Shown: positions 15,963-26,100, counted from the first letter of the stretch. The stretch: DNA of 64,000 nucleotides from JACKAQ01 sp965227145 (GCA_965227145.1 OZ245730.1:1-64000), one strand, 5' to 3'. Numbers and translations: made by a program. The notes: generated by a model from the sequence alone, not told the origin.

Positions 15963-16419
15963 GCCGCGGATTTTCGCGGATGTTACGGATTTGTAAAGTG
16001 AGAAAACTTAATGAATTTGAAACACCAGCACATTACTGACAAAATACTCAAATGTTTTTTTGATATTTACAATGAACTTGGCAGAGGATTTCTTGAACCC
16101 GTTTATGAAAATGCGTTGGTTATTGCATTATCGGATTTGGGAATGGATGTGAAAACACAACAACCTATCCCGGTTTATTTTCGAGGGAGAAATGTTGGTG
16201 ATTTTAGAGCCGATATCATTGTTGAAAATAAAGTTATACTTGAGCTAAAAGCCGCTAAAGCGATCGATCCGAAACATATTGCTCAGCTAATGAACTATCT
16301 TAAAGCCACTGAAATTAAAGTCGGATTATTGCTCAATTTTGGTGAAATACCCGATTTCAAACGTTTAGTTTATGACAATTATCGAAAATAATCAGTGAAA
16401 ATCCGTGTAAATCCGCGGC
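15963..16419. mobile_element. Candidate GxxExxY cassette bounded by inverted repeats
   Basis: GCCGCGGATTTTCGCGGAT at 15963-15981 and the reverse complement of 16401-16419 (GCCGCGGATTTACACGGAT) match at 17 of 19 positions and bracket the GxxExxY gene exactly. The unit separates the two genes of the oxidoreductase complex. I infer a small mobile cassette or a repeat-flanked insertion. No direct target duplication is obvious. Confidence 0.5.
16011..16391 (+). CDS. GxxExxY family protein
   Basis: A 126-residue protein of the GxxExxY family, named after a motif seen here as GRGFLEPVYENAL (about residues 25-37). The core also has the nuclease-like pattern DFRADIIVENKVILELKA, reminiscent of a PD-(D/E)xK fold (Asp, Glu-x-Lys), and KHIAQLMNYLKATEIKVGLLLNFG. 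The biological role of the family is unknown; a nuclease role is only a structural guess. The gene lies between inverted repeats and interrupts the oxidoreductase operon, and it has no functional link to sulfur metabolism that I can see. Confidence 0.88.
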   Translation: MNLKHQHITDKILKCFFDIYNELGRGFLEPVYENALVIALSDLGMDVKTQQPIPVYFRGRNVGDFRADIIVENKVILELKAAKAIDPKHIAQLMNYLKATEIKVGLLLNFGEIPDFKRLVYDNYRK

Positions 16420-16441
16420 GACAATCCTCACCGGAGAAAAA

Positions 16442-19309
16442 ATGGCGACGAAACACAAACCTTCATTCATCGAAAAAATAGCCGAAAAGCTGCGGTTGAT
16501 TCCCGATTTGCACGACAATGGCGCAGATTTTGCGGAATTGCCGCGACTGACCGAACCGGGCAAACTCACCGATTATCCGCCGCCGGAGCAGTGGGACGAC
16601 TGGACGGAATACGAAGCCAAAAGCGGGTTTCGTCGGGAAAAACGCAACTACATGATCGTGCCGACGCAGTGTTTCAATTGCGAATCCGGTTGCGGTTTGC
16701 TGAGTTATGTGGATAAAGAAACGCTGGAAGTTCGCAAATTTGAGGGCAACCCCTACCATCCCGGCAGCCGTGGACGGAACTGCGCCAAAGGTCCGGCGAC
16801 CATCAACCAGATTACCGATCCCGACCGGATTTTGTATCCGCTGAAACGCGTTGGCAAACGTGGCGAGGGCAAATGGGAGCGTGTCAGTTGGGACGTCGTG
16901 CTGGATGACATCGCCGGTCGAATCCGCAACGCGCTGCGCGAAGGGCGCAACAACGAGGTTGCCTATCACGTCGGGCGACCGGGGCACGAGGGCTATGCCA
17001 ACCGCGTGCTGCAATCCTGGGGCGTGGACGGGCACAACAGCCACACCAATATTTGCTCTGCGGGTGCACGATTTGGCTACGCCATCTGGCACGGCTACGA
17101 CCGACCGTCGCCGGATCATGCGAACGCCAAATTTATTTTGCTGATTAGCGCACATCTGGAATCCGGGCATTATTTCAATCCGCATGCCCAGCGTATTATC
17201 GAGGGCAAAATGAAGGGCGCCAAACTCGCGGTAATGGACCCGCGATTGTCCAACACCGCCAGCATGGCCGATTACTGGATGCCCACCAATCCCGGCAGCG
17301 AAGCGGCGGTGCTGCTCGCTATCGCTAAAATCATACTGGACAACAATTTATACAACGAAAATTTTCTGCGAAACTGGGTGAATTGGCAGGAATACATGAC
17401 CAGCGAACGCCCGGAAATCGCTGCAACTTTCGAGAATTTCATTGCCGCGATCCGCGAAGAATACAGCGATTACACCCCGGAATTTGCCGCTGCGGAAGCG
17501 GGCATCGATCCCAAAATGATCGTGGAAATCGCCCAAAAAATCGGCGAAGCAGGCGAACGGTTTGCCACCCACAACTGGCGCAGCGCGGGTAGCGGGAATC
17601 TCGGCGGCTGGGCGGTGGCGCGTTGTCTGCATTTTTTGAACGTGCTCACCGGCAGCGTTGGCACGGTTGGCGGCACATCGCCGAGCGCGTGGAACAAATT
17701 TCACCCGAAATTTTTTGACAATCCGCCCGCGCAAAAATTCTGGAACGAGCTGCACTTTCCCAATGAATATCCGCTCTCGCATTTTGAAATGAGCTTTTTG
17801 CTGCCCCATTTTTTGAAAGAAGGGCGCGGCAAAATGGATGTCTATTTCACCCGCGTGTTCAATCCGGTGTGGACGTATCCGGACGGATTTTCGTGGATGG
17901 AAGCGCTGTCCGATGAAAACATGGTCGGGCTGCACATCGCGATGACGCCGACGTGGAACGAAACCGCCTATTTCGCGGATTACGTGCTGCCGATGGGGCA
18001 CGCCGGCGAACGTCACGATTTGATCAGCTACGAAACCCACTCCGGCATGTGGATGGCGTTTCGCCAGCCGGTGCAGCGGGAGGCGCTGCGGCGAATGGGC
18101 AAACCGGTGCAATTTACCTACGAGGCGAATCCCGGCGAGGTATGGGAGGAGGATGAATTCTGGATCGAGCTATCCTGGCGCATCGATCCGGACGGCGATT
18201 TGGGCATCCGCAAACATTTTCTTTCACCGTGGCGCGATGGCGAGAAAATCAACATCGATGAATACTACCGCTACATTTTTGAGCACACGCCCGGGCTGCC
18301 GGAAAAAGCCGAAAGCGAGGGATTGACACCGCTGGATTACATGCGAAAATACGGCGTTTTCGAAGTCGAAAAAACATCGTATGCCAAACATTTACAGCAA
18401 CTTGACGAAGCGGGTTTGGGTGGCGCGGTAATCGATAAATCGATCGGCGCGATCAGCAAAAACGGCAAAAATATCGGCGTGCAAATCGGCGATCGCGCCT
18501 GCGTTGGCTTCCCGACGCCATCGCGGAAACAGGAATTTTATTCGCAAACGCTGGTCGATTGGGGTTGGCCGGAATTCAAAATTCCAACTTACATCAAAAG
18601 CCATATTCACGAGCAATATCTCGATCGCGCCAACGGCGAATTTCCGCTGGTGCCGACCTTCCGGCTGCCCACGCTGATCCATTCGCGCTCCGGCAACGCC
18701 AAATGGCTGACGGAAATTTCCAACCGGAATCCCATTTGGATGCACACCTCCGATGCAAAAACTTTCGGCATCCGAACCGGCGATCTGGTTCGGGTAAACA
18801 CGGAAATCGGCTATTTTGTGGACAAGGTTTGGGTGACCGAAAGTATGAAACCGGGCGTTGTGGCGTGCTCGCATCACATCGGGCGCTGGCGGCGACCGCA
18901 GGATACGGTGGGGAATCGCTGGGCGACAAATACCGTGGAAATTTCAACAGAAAACGGGAAATGGAAAATGCGCACCGTTTCGGGCATTCGCCCGTTCGAT
19001 AGCAGCGATGCCGATTCCAAACGGATTTTCTGGAGCGATGGCGGTGTGCATCAAAATATCACCTTTCCGGTGCACCCGGACCCGATCAGCGGGATGCATT
19101 GCTGGCACCAAAAAGTGCGCATCGAAAAAGCGCATGCAGATGACGCATACGGCGATATTGTGGTGGATACCGAAAAATCGATGGTAATTTACCGCGAGTG
19201 GCTGAAGTTGACCCGACCGGCACCGGGTCCGGGCGGTTTGCGCCGTCCGCTGTGGCTGGGACGACCGCTGCGTCCGGCGCCGGAGCTGTTTTATATCAAA
19301 AAAACTTAA
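16442..19309 (+). CDS. Molybdopterin oxidoreductase, Soe/Psr-like catalytic subunit
   Basis: A 955-residue molybdo-bisPGD enzyme of the DMSO reductase/CISM family. A 4Fe-4S site is formed by Cys77, Cys80, Cys84 and Cys114 (QCFNCESGCG, RNCAKG). The likely Mo ligand is Cys205 in HNSHTNICSAGAR, as in polysulfide/thiosulfate reductases and cytoplasmic sulfite dehydrogenase SoeA. The C-terminal molybdopterin dinucleotide-binding domain includes TFGIRTGDLVRVNTEIGYF. There is no Tat signal, so the protein should stay in the cytoplasm, which favours a SoeA-like sulfite oxidase over a periplasmic polysulfide reductase. It follows GGAG. Its stop overlaps that of convergent panB by three bases. Confidence 0.88.
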   Translation: MATKHKPSFIEKIAEKLRLIPDLHDNGADFAELPRLTEPGKLTDYPPPEQWDDWTEYEAKSGFRREKRNYMIVPTQCFNCESGCGLLSYVDKETLEVRKFEGNPYHPGSRGRNCAKGPATINQITDPDRILYPLKRVGKRGEGKWERVSWDVVLDDIAGRIRNALREGRNNEVAYHVGRPGHEGYANRVLQSWGVDGHNSHTNICSAGARFGYAIWHGYDRPSPDHANAKFILLISAHLESGHYFNPHAQRIIEGKMKGAKLAVMDPRLSNTASMADYWMPTNPGSEAAVLLAIAKIILDNNLYNENFLRNWVNWQEYMTSERPEIAATFENFIAAIREEYSDYTPEFAAAEAGIDPKMIVEIAQKIGEAGERFATHNWRSAGSGNLGGWAVARCLHFLNVLTGSVGTVGGTSPSAWNKFHPKFFDNPPAQKFWNELHFPNEYPLSHFEMSFLLPHFLKEGRGKMDVYFTRVFNPVWTYPDGFSWMEALSDENMVGLHIAMTPTWNETAYFADYVLPMGHAGERHDLISYETHSGMWMAFRQPVQREALRRMGKPVQFTYEANPGEVWEEDEFWIELSWRIDPDGDLGIRKHFLSPWRDGEKINIDEYYRYIFEHTPGLPEKAESEGLTPLDYMRKYGVFEVEKTSYAKHLQQLDEAGLGGAVIDKSIGAISKNGKNIGVQIGDRACVGFPTPSRKQEFYSQTLVDWGWPEFKIPTYIKSHIHEQYLDRANGEFPLVPTFRLPTLIHSRSGNAKWLTEISNRNPIWMHTSDAKTFGIRTGDLVRVNTEIGYFVDKVWVTESMKPGVVACSHHIGRWRRPQDTVGNRWATNTVEISTENGKWKMRTVSGIRPFDSSDADSKRIFWSDGGVHQNITFPVHPDPISGMHCWHQKVRIEKAHADDAYGDIVVDTEKSMVIYREWLKLTRPAPGPGGLRRPLWLGRPLRPAPELFYIKKT

Positions 19310-20169
19310 TCTTCGAGCAACTCGTTCAGCCGTTTCAATTCCGCTTCGTTCATCGTGAATGAATGTTCGATGGTGGGAAATTTGGCATTGCGAACCTCGT
19401 CGCAATAATTCTGGAGCACTTCCAGAATCGGGGTGCGCAAATTGGCGTATTGTTTCACAAATTTCGGCACGAACTGGTCGAACAAGCCGAGCACATCGTG
19501 ATAGACCAGCACCTGCCCGTCGCAACCGACGCCCGCGCCGATCCCGATGGTGGGAATCGACAACCGTTCGGTGATAATCGTTGCAACTTCGGCGGGAACC
19601 GCCTCCAAAACAATGCTGAAACAACCGGCAGCCTGCAGCGCCAGCGCATCGTTCAGCAGTTCATTTGCGACTTCTGCGGTTTTGCCCTGAACTTTGTATC
19701 CACCCAGTTTTGTGGCGGATTGCGGCGTCAGCCCGATGTGCCCCATCACCAAAATGCCGGCGTTCACGATGGCGCGAATCGTTTCGGCAATCACTGCGCC
19801 GCCCTCAATTTTCACCGCGTCCATCCCGCCTTCCTTCAACATTCGTCCGGCGTTGCGAACCGCTTCGGGAATTTCCGCCTGATAGCTCATAAACGGCATA
19901 TCGCCCACCAAAAATGCATTTTGGGTGCCGCGTGCAACCGCTTTGCAGTGGTGAATCATTTCATCCATCGTCAGCGAAACCGTGTTGGGGTGCCCCAAAA
20001 CCGTCATCGCCAGCGAATCGCCAACCAGCGTGATATCCACGCCAGCTTCGTCCGCAAGCCTGGCAGCGGGAAAATCGTATGCCGTCAGCATCACTATTTT
20101 TTCCCCTTTTTCCTTTTTGGCGATGATGTCCAAAACGGAGATTTTTTTATGTTCTGCGTGTTTGCTCAT
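19306..20169 (-). CDS. panB: 3-methyl-2-oxobutanoate hydroxymethyltransferase
   Basis: A 287-residue class II-type aldolase that makes ketopantoate from 2-oxoisovalerate and methylene-tetrahydrofolate, the first step of pantothenate synthesis. Signatures are MLTAYDFPAARLADEAGVD, LVGDSLAMTVLGHPNT, GDMPFMSY, VKIEGG and IGIGAGVGCDGQVLV. I use the ATG at 20169 (MSKHAEHKKISVLDI); a longer frame adds 30 residues unlike the family. It is on the same strand as panE, panC and panD but 10 kb away, separated by the plus-strand sulfur block. Its last codons overlap the stop of the molybdopterin gene. Confidence 0.95.
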   Translation of the reverse strand: MSKHAEHKKISVLDIIAKKEKGEKIVMLTAYDFPAARLADEAGVDITLVGDSLAMTVLGHPNTVSLTMDEMIHHCKAVARGTQNAFLVGDMPFMSYQAEIPEAVRNAGRMLKEGGMDAVKIEGGAVIAETIRAIVNAGILVMGHIGLTPQSATKLGGYKVQGKTAEVANELLNDALALQAAGCFSIVLEAVPAEVATIITERLSIPTIGIGAGVGCDGQVLVYHDVLGLFDQFVPKFVKQYANLRTPILEVLQNYCDEVRNAKFPTIEHSFTMNEAELKRLNELLED

Positions 20170-20257
20170 ATTTCCGGTAACCTGTTTTTTTGAAACGAAA
20201 CTTGCTTTTACTGGTCTGCGAATGCAAGCGATTTCCGAAATCCCGCTGAAAAACGCC

Positions 20258-20291
20258 AAAAAATAACCCCGGATTTTGGGAACCCGGGGTT
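20258..20291 (-). terminator. Intrinsic terminator after the chemoreceptor gene
   Basis: On the minus strand an 8-bp stem (AACCCCGG with CCGGGGTT, 20265-20272 and 20284-20291, 11-base loop) is followed by ATTTTTT (20258-20264). It ends the chemoreceptor transcript about 40 bases after its stop codon and separates it from panB. Confidence 0.8.
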
Positions 20292-20330
20292 AACAATTGC
20301 TCATTTTAAATGAAGAAATTTTGTCAGATG

Positions 20331-22193
20331 TTAGTTGTGTTTACCGTTGGTTTCATGAACGGTGTCCCAGCTTTGGATAGTGTCTTTCCGAATCACAAAA
20401 TGCTTTACGCTGCCGTAAAGTTGGCGCGTTAACTGGTTGAGATTTAAGGAGATATTCGACAATTCATCCGTTGCTTCAGACACATTCCGGGCTTCTGTGG
20501 AAATCTGATCCACCCGGATGGAAATGTCTTCGCCGGTGCTGGATTGCTGCTGAATACCCGATGCAATCTGGTTGATATTTTCCGTAATCCGGGTGATTGA
20601 ACTGATCACTTCCGCGAGGCTTTCCGTGGCTTTATCGGCCATTTTCATGCCTTTTTCAGCTTCGGTGGAACCCTGCTCCATCGCTTCCACGACAACGTGT
20701 GTTTCATTCTGAATACGTTTGATCATCTCCGCAATTTTAGATGTGGCAGATGTTGTTCTCTCCGCTAATTTGCGCACTTCATCCGCAACAACTGCGAACC
20801 CGCGACCCTGATCGCCAGCGCGTGCCGCTTCGATGGCGGCGTTCAACGCCAGCAGGTTGGTTTGGTCAGCGATATCGTCAATCACCTGAACAATTTCACC
20901 GATTTCCCGGCTGGATTGCCCCAGTTTTTCCACCGTTCCGGCGGAATCGCGCACGATTTGAGCAACATTTTTCATGCCGTCCAGCGTTGTCCGGAAAATC
21001 CGGTCGCCGCTATCTGCCAGCAATGATGTGTGCCGGGCAATTTGCGCGGCATCCGACGCGCTTTGCGAAGAATGATTGACCGTTTGCGACATCTCCTCGA
21101 TGGCGTTTGCGACTTCCTGTGTTTGAATAGCTTGCTGACCCGCGCCTTTGGATAGCTCGTCAACCGACGATGCAATTTGTCCGGACGCATCCGCCACCGA
21201 TTCCGAAGCGTAATGCATTTGCCCGATCAGCGAATTGAGATCGCGAATCATCGTGTTGATTTTTTGCATCAACATGCCAACAGCATCATCTCTGTCGATG
21301 GTTAATACCTGGGTTAAATCGCCTGCCGTTACGGCGGTAATTGCGGTTTCGATTTTTTCAAATTGAAATTGCAGATAACTCTGCTCTTCCAATACTTTTT
21401 GCTGCATTTCTTCCGATTTTTTCCGGGCGATTTCGGCTTCGCTGGAACGGGCGTTGGCTTCCGCCAGCAAATCGCGATTGTTCTGCACCATCTGGTTGAA
21501 GGATTCGATCAACACACCGATTTCATCGTTGCTTTGGCTGTACACCCGAACATCAAAATCGCCGCCGGCCACCTTTTCAGCAGCAAAACTCAGCTCTTTT
21601 ACCGGCGTGATGGTTACTTTCTGGAACACCCACAGCACCAAAAGCCCGATCATCAGAAAAATAAATGTGCCGCCCAGTAAAATTAAAAAACCGGCGCTTT
21701 CCTGCTCTGCCAGCGCATCTGCCGGAAGGGCAATCAGCACAAATCCCAACACATCACCGGGATTGGCATCGGTTGCAATTTTGCGGCGGGCAAGGAGCAG
21801 CTTTTCGCCATTCTTGTTATTCGTCCACGATAATTCCTCAAAATCGCCGGAAACCTGTAAATCATTTTCCGGCAACGCATTCACATTAACGCCGACAACT
21901 TGGGCAGCGCCCGCATTATAAAACGCGCCAACTTCAATATAATTATTCTGTTGAAGCGTTTTCAGCATGTCTTCCAATCCGGCGTAATCTTCCATCACCA
22001 AATTGTAATGCGCCTGGTTGCTGAGCGTTTTGGTGAGCAATGCGCCTCTTTTCTCGAATTCGCGTTTGAATTCATTCACCGAATATTGTCCATAAAAGGC
22101 AAATGAACCAACACTAACAACCACGAGAACCAGCAACAAACTCAAAAATTTTCGACGAATACTCAGATTAAGGAATATCTGGATCAGCTGCAT
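20331..22193 (-). CDS. Methyl-accepting chemotaxis protein
   Basis: A 620-residue chemoreceptor. A first membrane helix at about 15-35 and a second at about 168-192 bound a periplasmic sensing region of roughly 130 residues. A HAMP domain and a long helical linker follow (about 195-300). The signalling tip carries the conserved hairpin IDDIADQTNLLALNAAIEAA and GRGFAVVADEVRKLAERT. The C-terminus has no NWETF-type CheR/CheB pentapeptide. It lies 38 bases after a small exported binding-like protein, probably in one transcript, and next to the flagellar locus. The ligand is unknown. Confidence 0.93.
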   Translation of the reverse strand: MQLIQIFLNLSIRRKFLSLLLVLVVVSVGSFAFYGQYSVNEFKREFEKRGALLTKTLSNQAHYNLVMEDYAGLEDMLKTLQQNNYIEVGAFYNAGAAQVVGVNVNALPENDLQVSGDFEELSWTNNKNGEKLLLARRKIATDANPGDVLGFVLIALPADALAEQESAGFLILLGGTFIFLMIGLLVLWVFQKVTITPVKELSFAAEKVAGGDFDVRVYSQSNDEIGVLIESFNQMVQNNRDLLAEANARSSEAEIARKKSEEMQQKVLEEQSYLQFQFEKIETAITAVTAGDLTQVLTIDRDDAVGMLMQKINTMIRDLNSLIGQMHYASESVADASGQIASSVDELSKGAGQQAIQTQEVANAIEEMSQTVNHSSQSASDAAQIARHTSLLADSGDRIFRTTLDGMKNVAQIVRDSAGTVEKLGQSSREIGEIVQVIDDIADQTNLLALNAAIEAARAGDQGRGFAVVADEVRKLAERTTSATSKIAEMIKRIQNETHVVVEAMEQGSTEAEKGMKMADKATESLAEVISSITRITENINQIASGIQQQSSTGEDISIRVDQISTEARNVSEATDELSNISLNLNQLTRQLYGSVKHFVIRKDTIQSWDTVHETNGKHN

Positions 22194-22231
22194 GAAAATT
22201 TCCTATCTGTATATTTTATAGTAGTTTACGT

Positions 22232-22786
22232 TTACTGTGCCGCAAAAAATACCGTTTGCGGTAAATGTTTTTCCGGAACGGATATACCCAATGCTTTTGC
22301 CGTTTGCGGATTAACCGACAGGCTGGTTTTGCCTTCCCTTTTACAAAGGGCGATGAACGCACCGGATTTTACCCAGGTTTCATCCGGTACCAGCATCGGT
22401 ATTTTTTGGATAACGCTATTTTTAATGAGGAAATCTTTGGCGATGTTGTGACCCAACACGTCATCCGCCTGATACACCCACAACAGATCGATATTATGAT
22501 TCCCGGTAATTTTTTTGAATTCCGCAGAAACATCTTTCAGCGAACGCGCATCGGAGATCACAATTTTAATTTTTAGCATTGCGGAAACCCGTTCCAGTTT
22601 TTGCTGAAGCTCTGCCATATCAACATTGCCTCCGTTAACGATGATGCCGGCAGTTTGCATTTCCGGCAGCAGTTCTTTCATCATATACATTTGTTGAAGT
22701 TGGGTTAACGCATCTTGTGCATTTGCCAAACCACCAAATAATGAAAAATAGAAAAACAATCCATAGAACATCCATGTTTTACGCAT
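22232..22786 (-). CDS. Small exported protein resembling ABC substrate-binding (ABC_sub_bind) C-terminal half
   Basis: A 184-residue protein with a signal peptide (MRKTWMFYGLFFYFSLFGG, cleavage likely after ANA). The start at 22786 is chosen because GGAGG lies eight bases upstream. The mature part ends SVNPQTAKALGISVPEKHLP, which resembles the end of ABC_sub_bind family proteins (a TAKALG-x-x-x-P pattern). The middle, IDLLWVYQADDVLG and KSGAFIALCKREGK, fits one lobe of a periplasmic binding fold. It is about half the usual length. It is probably co-transcribed with the chemoreceptor, so it may present a ligand to it. Both family and role are tentative. Confidence 0.55.
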   Translation of the reverse strand: MRKTWMFYGLFFYFSLFGGLANAQDALTQLQQMYMMKELLPEMQTAGIIVNGGNVDMAELQQKLERVSAMLKIKIVISDARSLKDVSAEFKKITGNHNIDLLWVYQADDVLGHNIAKDFLIKNSVIQKIPMLVPDETWVKSGAFIALCKREGKTSLSVNPQTAKALGISVPEKHLPQTVFFAAQ

Positions 22787-23125
22787 TGTTAAAACCTCCG
22801 CACTAAATTTTAATTTTTTCGTCCATAATAATTTTTTTGCAGGTTTTTTGAACCATTCATTTACACCAGCCATCGGCTTAATATGGATTGATCGACAGCG
22901 ATATGGGCAACTTTAAAATTATCAGAAATTCATAACGTTTCTCAAATGCATCCGATAATTACGAAACGCTCACAGCGAAAACCGGGAAGACAGAACGGAT
23001 CGGGAAATTGAAAATAATTCAAAAATTTTCGAAATCCGGTTAAAGTTCTCCTGCGCGATTACGAAAATGAGCTGTAACGAAATAGTTAATGATGTGTTCT
23101 GGATGAACAAATAAAGGTGAACCGG
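22787..23125. other. Divergent regulatory gap
   Basis: About 340 bases without a gene lie between the exported protein (minus) and fliK (plus). It should hold promoters for both directions. The best-looking site is a sigma-28-like sequence at 22933-22958. Short open frames here show no family features. Confidence 0.5.
22933..22958 (+). promoter_or_regulatory. Possible sigma-28 (FliA) promoter upstream of fliK
   Basis: TAACGTTT (22933-22940) and TCCGATAA (22951-22958) each match the sigma-28 boxes TAAAGTTT and GCCGATAA at seven of eight positions. The spacer is 10 bases rather than 11. It points toward fliK, about 170 bases downstream. Confidence 0.4.
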
Positions 23126-26100
23126 ATGTTCACAAGCTTGACAAACCCGACATTTATTGGTGCATTTTTCGCTCGTGGCGTAAGCAACGGCGAGAAAACA
23201 GAGCACCTGCCCCAAACGGACGCTTTCCGGCGTTTGTTTGCCGCTTTGGAAGATGGTGCAGCAGAAACGCCATCCGGAAATGCAACGGCTTTTGCTTTTG
23301 CCGTTCCGGTTGAGCAGGTTGCCCCGCTTCCGGTCAATTTGCTTTCCGAAGTATCATTTGAAAATGCAGATAACCCCAATATTACCAACGGTTTCAGCGA
23401 TGGGTCAAACGCGTTTTCCGGGAATATTTCCGGAATTTCGATGACAAATCCCGGCTCCGGGAACGCCCCGTCAGTTGCCGGCGACAATCAATTACAGCCG
23501 CAAACCCTAACCGGTGTTCCGGCAGCCAACCTCCCAATTTCCAATAATTTGCAAACGGAAACGATCGCGCAGCCATCTGTGCGACACTCATTTGGCAATC
23601 CTGAAAACGGATTTGCCCAAACACAGCCGTCAACCAAAATTACCGAAACCGGCGTTCCCGTTTCCGGTGCTCCTGTTGAAGCTGCATCCGGCGAAAATAT
23701 GCCGCAGCAAACGCCAAACACCGCTGCTGCATCCGGAAAGACAGTTTTTCAAAATAGCGCGCCCATAACGATTGGCAATTCCTCGCCGGAAATAGTTGCG
23801 ACGGGTAATCCGGTTATTGGCAATGTGGCGGGAAATACGGCATTTACTGTAACGGCAAATCCAATAAATTTGCAACCGGAAGTGCCCACTGTTGATGGCG
23901 CAAAAATAGTAAACAACACAAATTTGCAATCGAAAACGACGGTTGTAAACGGCTTTACCGTGCCGTTGGCTGAACCTGCAACGACTGCGCCGGTATCCGA
24001 ACAGCCAACCATTTTGGCGTCGGCGATAAATCGTGTCGTTGAAAAAAACGCAACACCGCTTAACACAGCAACACCGAAAACCGGCAGCGCTGCGCAATTA
24101 TTTGATGGCAAACTGTCCGAAAATTACCGGACACCAATGGGTTCCGCAACGCCGCAGTCTGTGGCGAAAAATCAATCGACCGTGACGCAAAGTGCCGTTT
24201 CAAATAACGGTGCACAGCACATTCGCCCGGCTGCCAATCGTGGCGGGATTTCGGTTGTGCCGGAACAATTGTTCGGCGAAGAAACCGCCCCTGCAATGCC
24301 ATCGAAAAGCGTGGCTGCACCGGTGAATGTGTTTTCTGCCGCACAAAAAAGTGTATCGCATGTTGATGAAAATCAACAGTTTGCAACGATAAAGCAACCT
24401 GCAGCAGTAGCTGAAAATGCGCAACCGACGGTTTCTCAGCCGCTTGCAGATGCAAAAAACGCTGTGCCGGTCAGCCCGGCAGCCAAAGCTACGCCGCACA
24501 ATGCAGTGCCATTAAACAGCGTCGCAACGCCGCTCCGCAACGGGGCAGCGGTTCCGGGCAACTATCGAAATTTAACTGCGCAACCGCCAATTGTTGCGCA
24601 ACAAGCCAGTGGTTTTCGCTCGGGTGAAACGGTTGTTACCGGAACATCTGTTCGTTATCAACCGCAATTTGCGGCTCAGCCAAACCGGCCGCAGTTGCAA
24701 AATAATCCGCAGCCGATTGTCACGCGCCCGGCACCGATCGGGAACGCGACGCAACCGGCAACTGTGCTGATCGAAAACAGCGGTTCTTCTGCACAACAGT
24801 TGCTAAATGAACGGATCGAAATTTCGACCCGACCATTTGAACATCCGCTGAATGCCCGAACACCTGCGGGTGAAACGGTTGTCAAAACTGCCGCGCCGGC
24901 AGCGACAAATTTGCAAGCTGCAAACAGGGCAATTAGCGAAAATCAGCCCCAGTCTATGGCAAAACCGGCTGTGTTTGCGACGGGTGAAACGGTCGCCAAA
25001 CCGGTTGCGCAGACTGAAAACGGTGCCGCAAAAATGCCGGTTTCGCAGGTTGTGCAACCGAAATCCGGCGAATCTGCAACACCGGTAACGCCTTTGCCTT
25101 TCGCTGAAAAACAACCGCAACCATCGGCAAAACCTGCCGGGACACCGGCACCGGAAATGGTCGCAAAACCGGCTCCGCAGACGGAAAACAGTGCTGTAAA
25201 AATACCGGCTTCACCGGTTACGCAACCGAAATCTGCTGTGTCTGCCACTCCGCTCGTTTCTGAGCCGGTTGTGGAACTTCAGCCGCAACCGACGACAAAA
25301 CCGGTTGAATCTCCGGTGCAAAAATCGGTTGCAACACCCGACCGGCAAAGCGAAACGGCTCCGGTAAAAACACCCGTTTCTACGCAAAACCAACCGGCAT
25401 CGACGGATCGTTTGGATCAGTCGCCAAAAATGCAGCAGTCGCCTGTTTCGCCAAAAAATACGGTGATGGAAACCAGCCGCACCGCGGCGCCTGAACCGGA
25501 ATTAAAACTGGTTCAACAATCAGAAAAAAAAGTAAGTGATGCAATAATCGAAGATCAGCCGGAAGTTGCAGAAAATCCAGCAGTCAATCGCACCCAAACG
25601 GGTACAAAAAACTGGACACAAGTTGTCAACAATCTGTTGTTAAAACCGTTTTGGGGCGAACGATTTGCAGCCAATACGCAACAAACCGCTGCTCCTGTGC
25701 AACAAGTCCAGGCGGAATTTGGAACCGGAACGGCAGTTCGCGAATTACCAACCGTTGAACAAAGCCAAACGCTGGTTCGGGAAATGTTACAGCAATCGAA
25801 TGCCGGCGAAACGGTGAAATCTGTTCCGGTTTGGCGGCAGAATGCCGTTGAGCAAATTCAACCAAATCCGTTCCGCGATGCGGTGAATTTGACGGTTGCT
25901 CCGGCGATGAATCTGCCGGTATCGCAAGTTCAGCGTCCGGTAAAATCCCGCGAAAATGGCACGCAGCGCATTGCGCCGCAAACAGAAACTGTTGCGGAAA
26001 GCAAACCGGTTTTTGGCGAAACGCCAGCCGTATCTTTTGATAATGCTTTGATTGAAGAAGCTGCGCCGCTGCACTCCCGCACCAAAACAGATGCGCCGCA

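Noticed and set aside
20170..20259. N-terminal extension of PanB by 30 residues
   Set aside because: The added residues are unlike the family, and the ATG at 20169 begins a normal PanB.
22970..23215. Minus-strand frame of 81 codons upstream of fliK
   Set aside because: It overlaps the fliK start and the regulatory gap, lacks a ribosome binding site and shows no family pattern.
24944..25399. CRISPR-like array inside fliK
   Set aside because: The repeats are 168 bases, diverged, in frame and coding, without spacers. No other regular repeat array was seen in the window.
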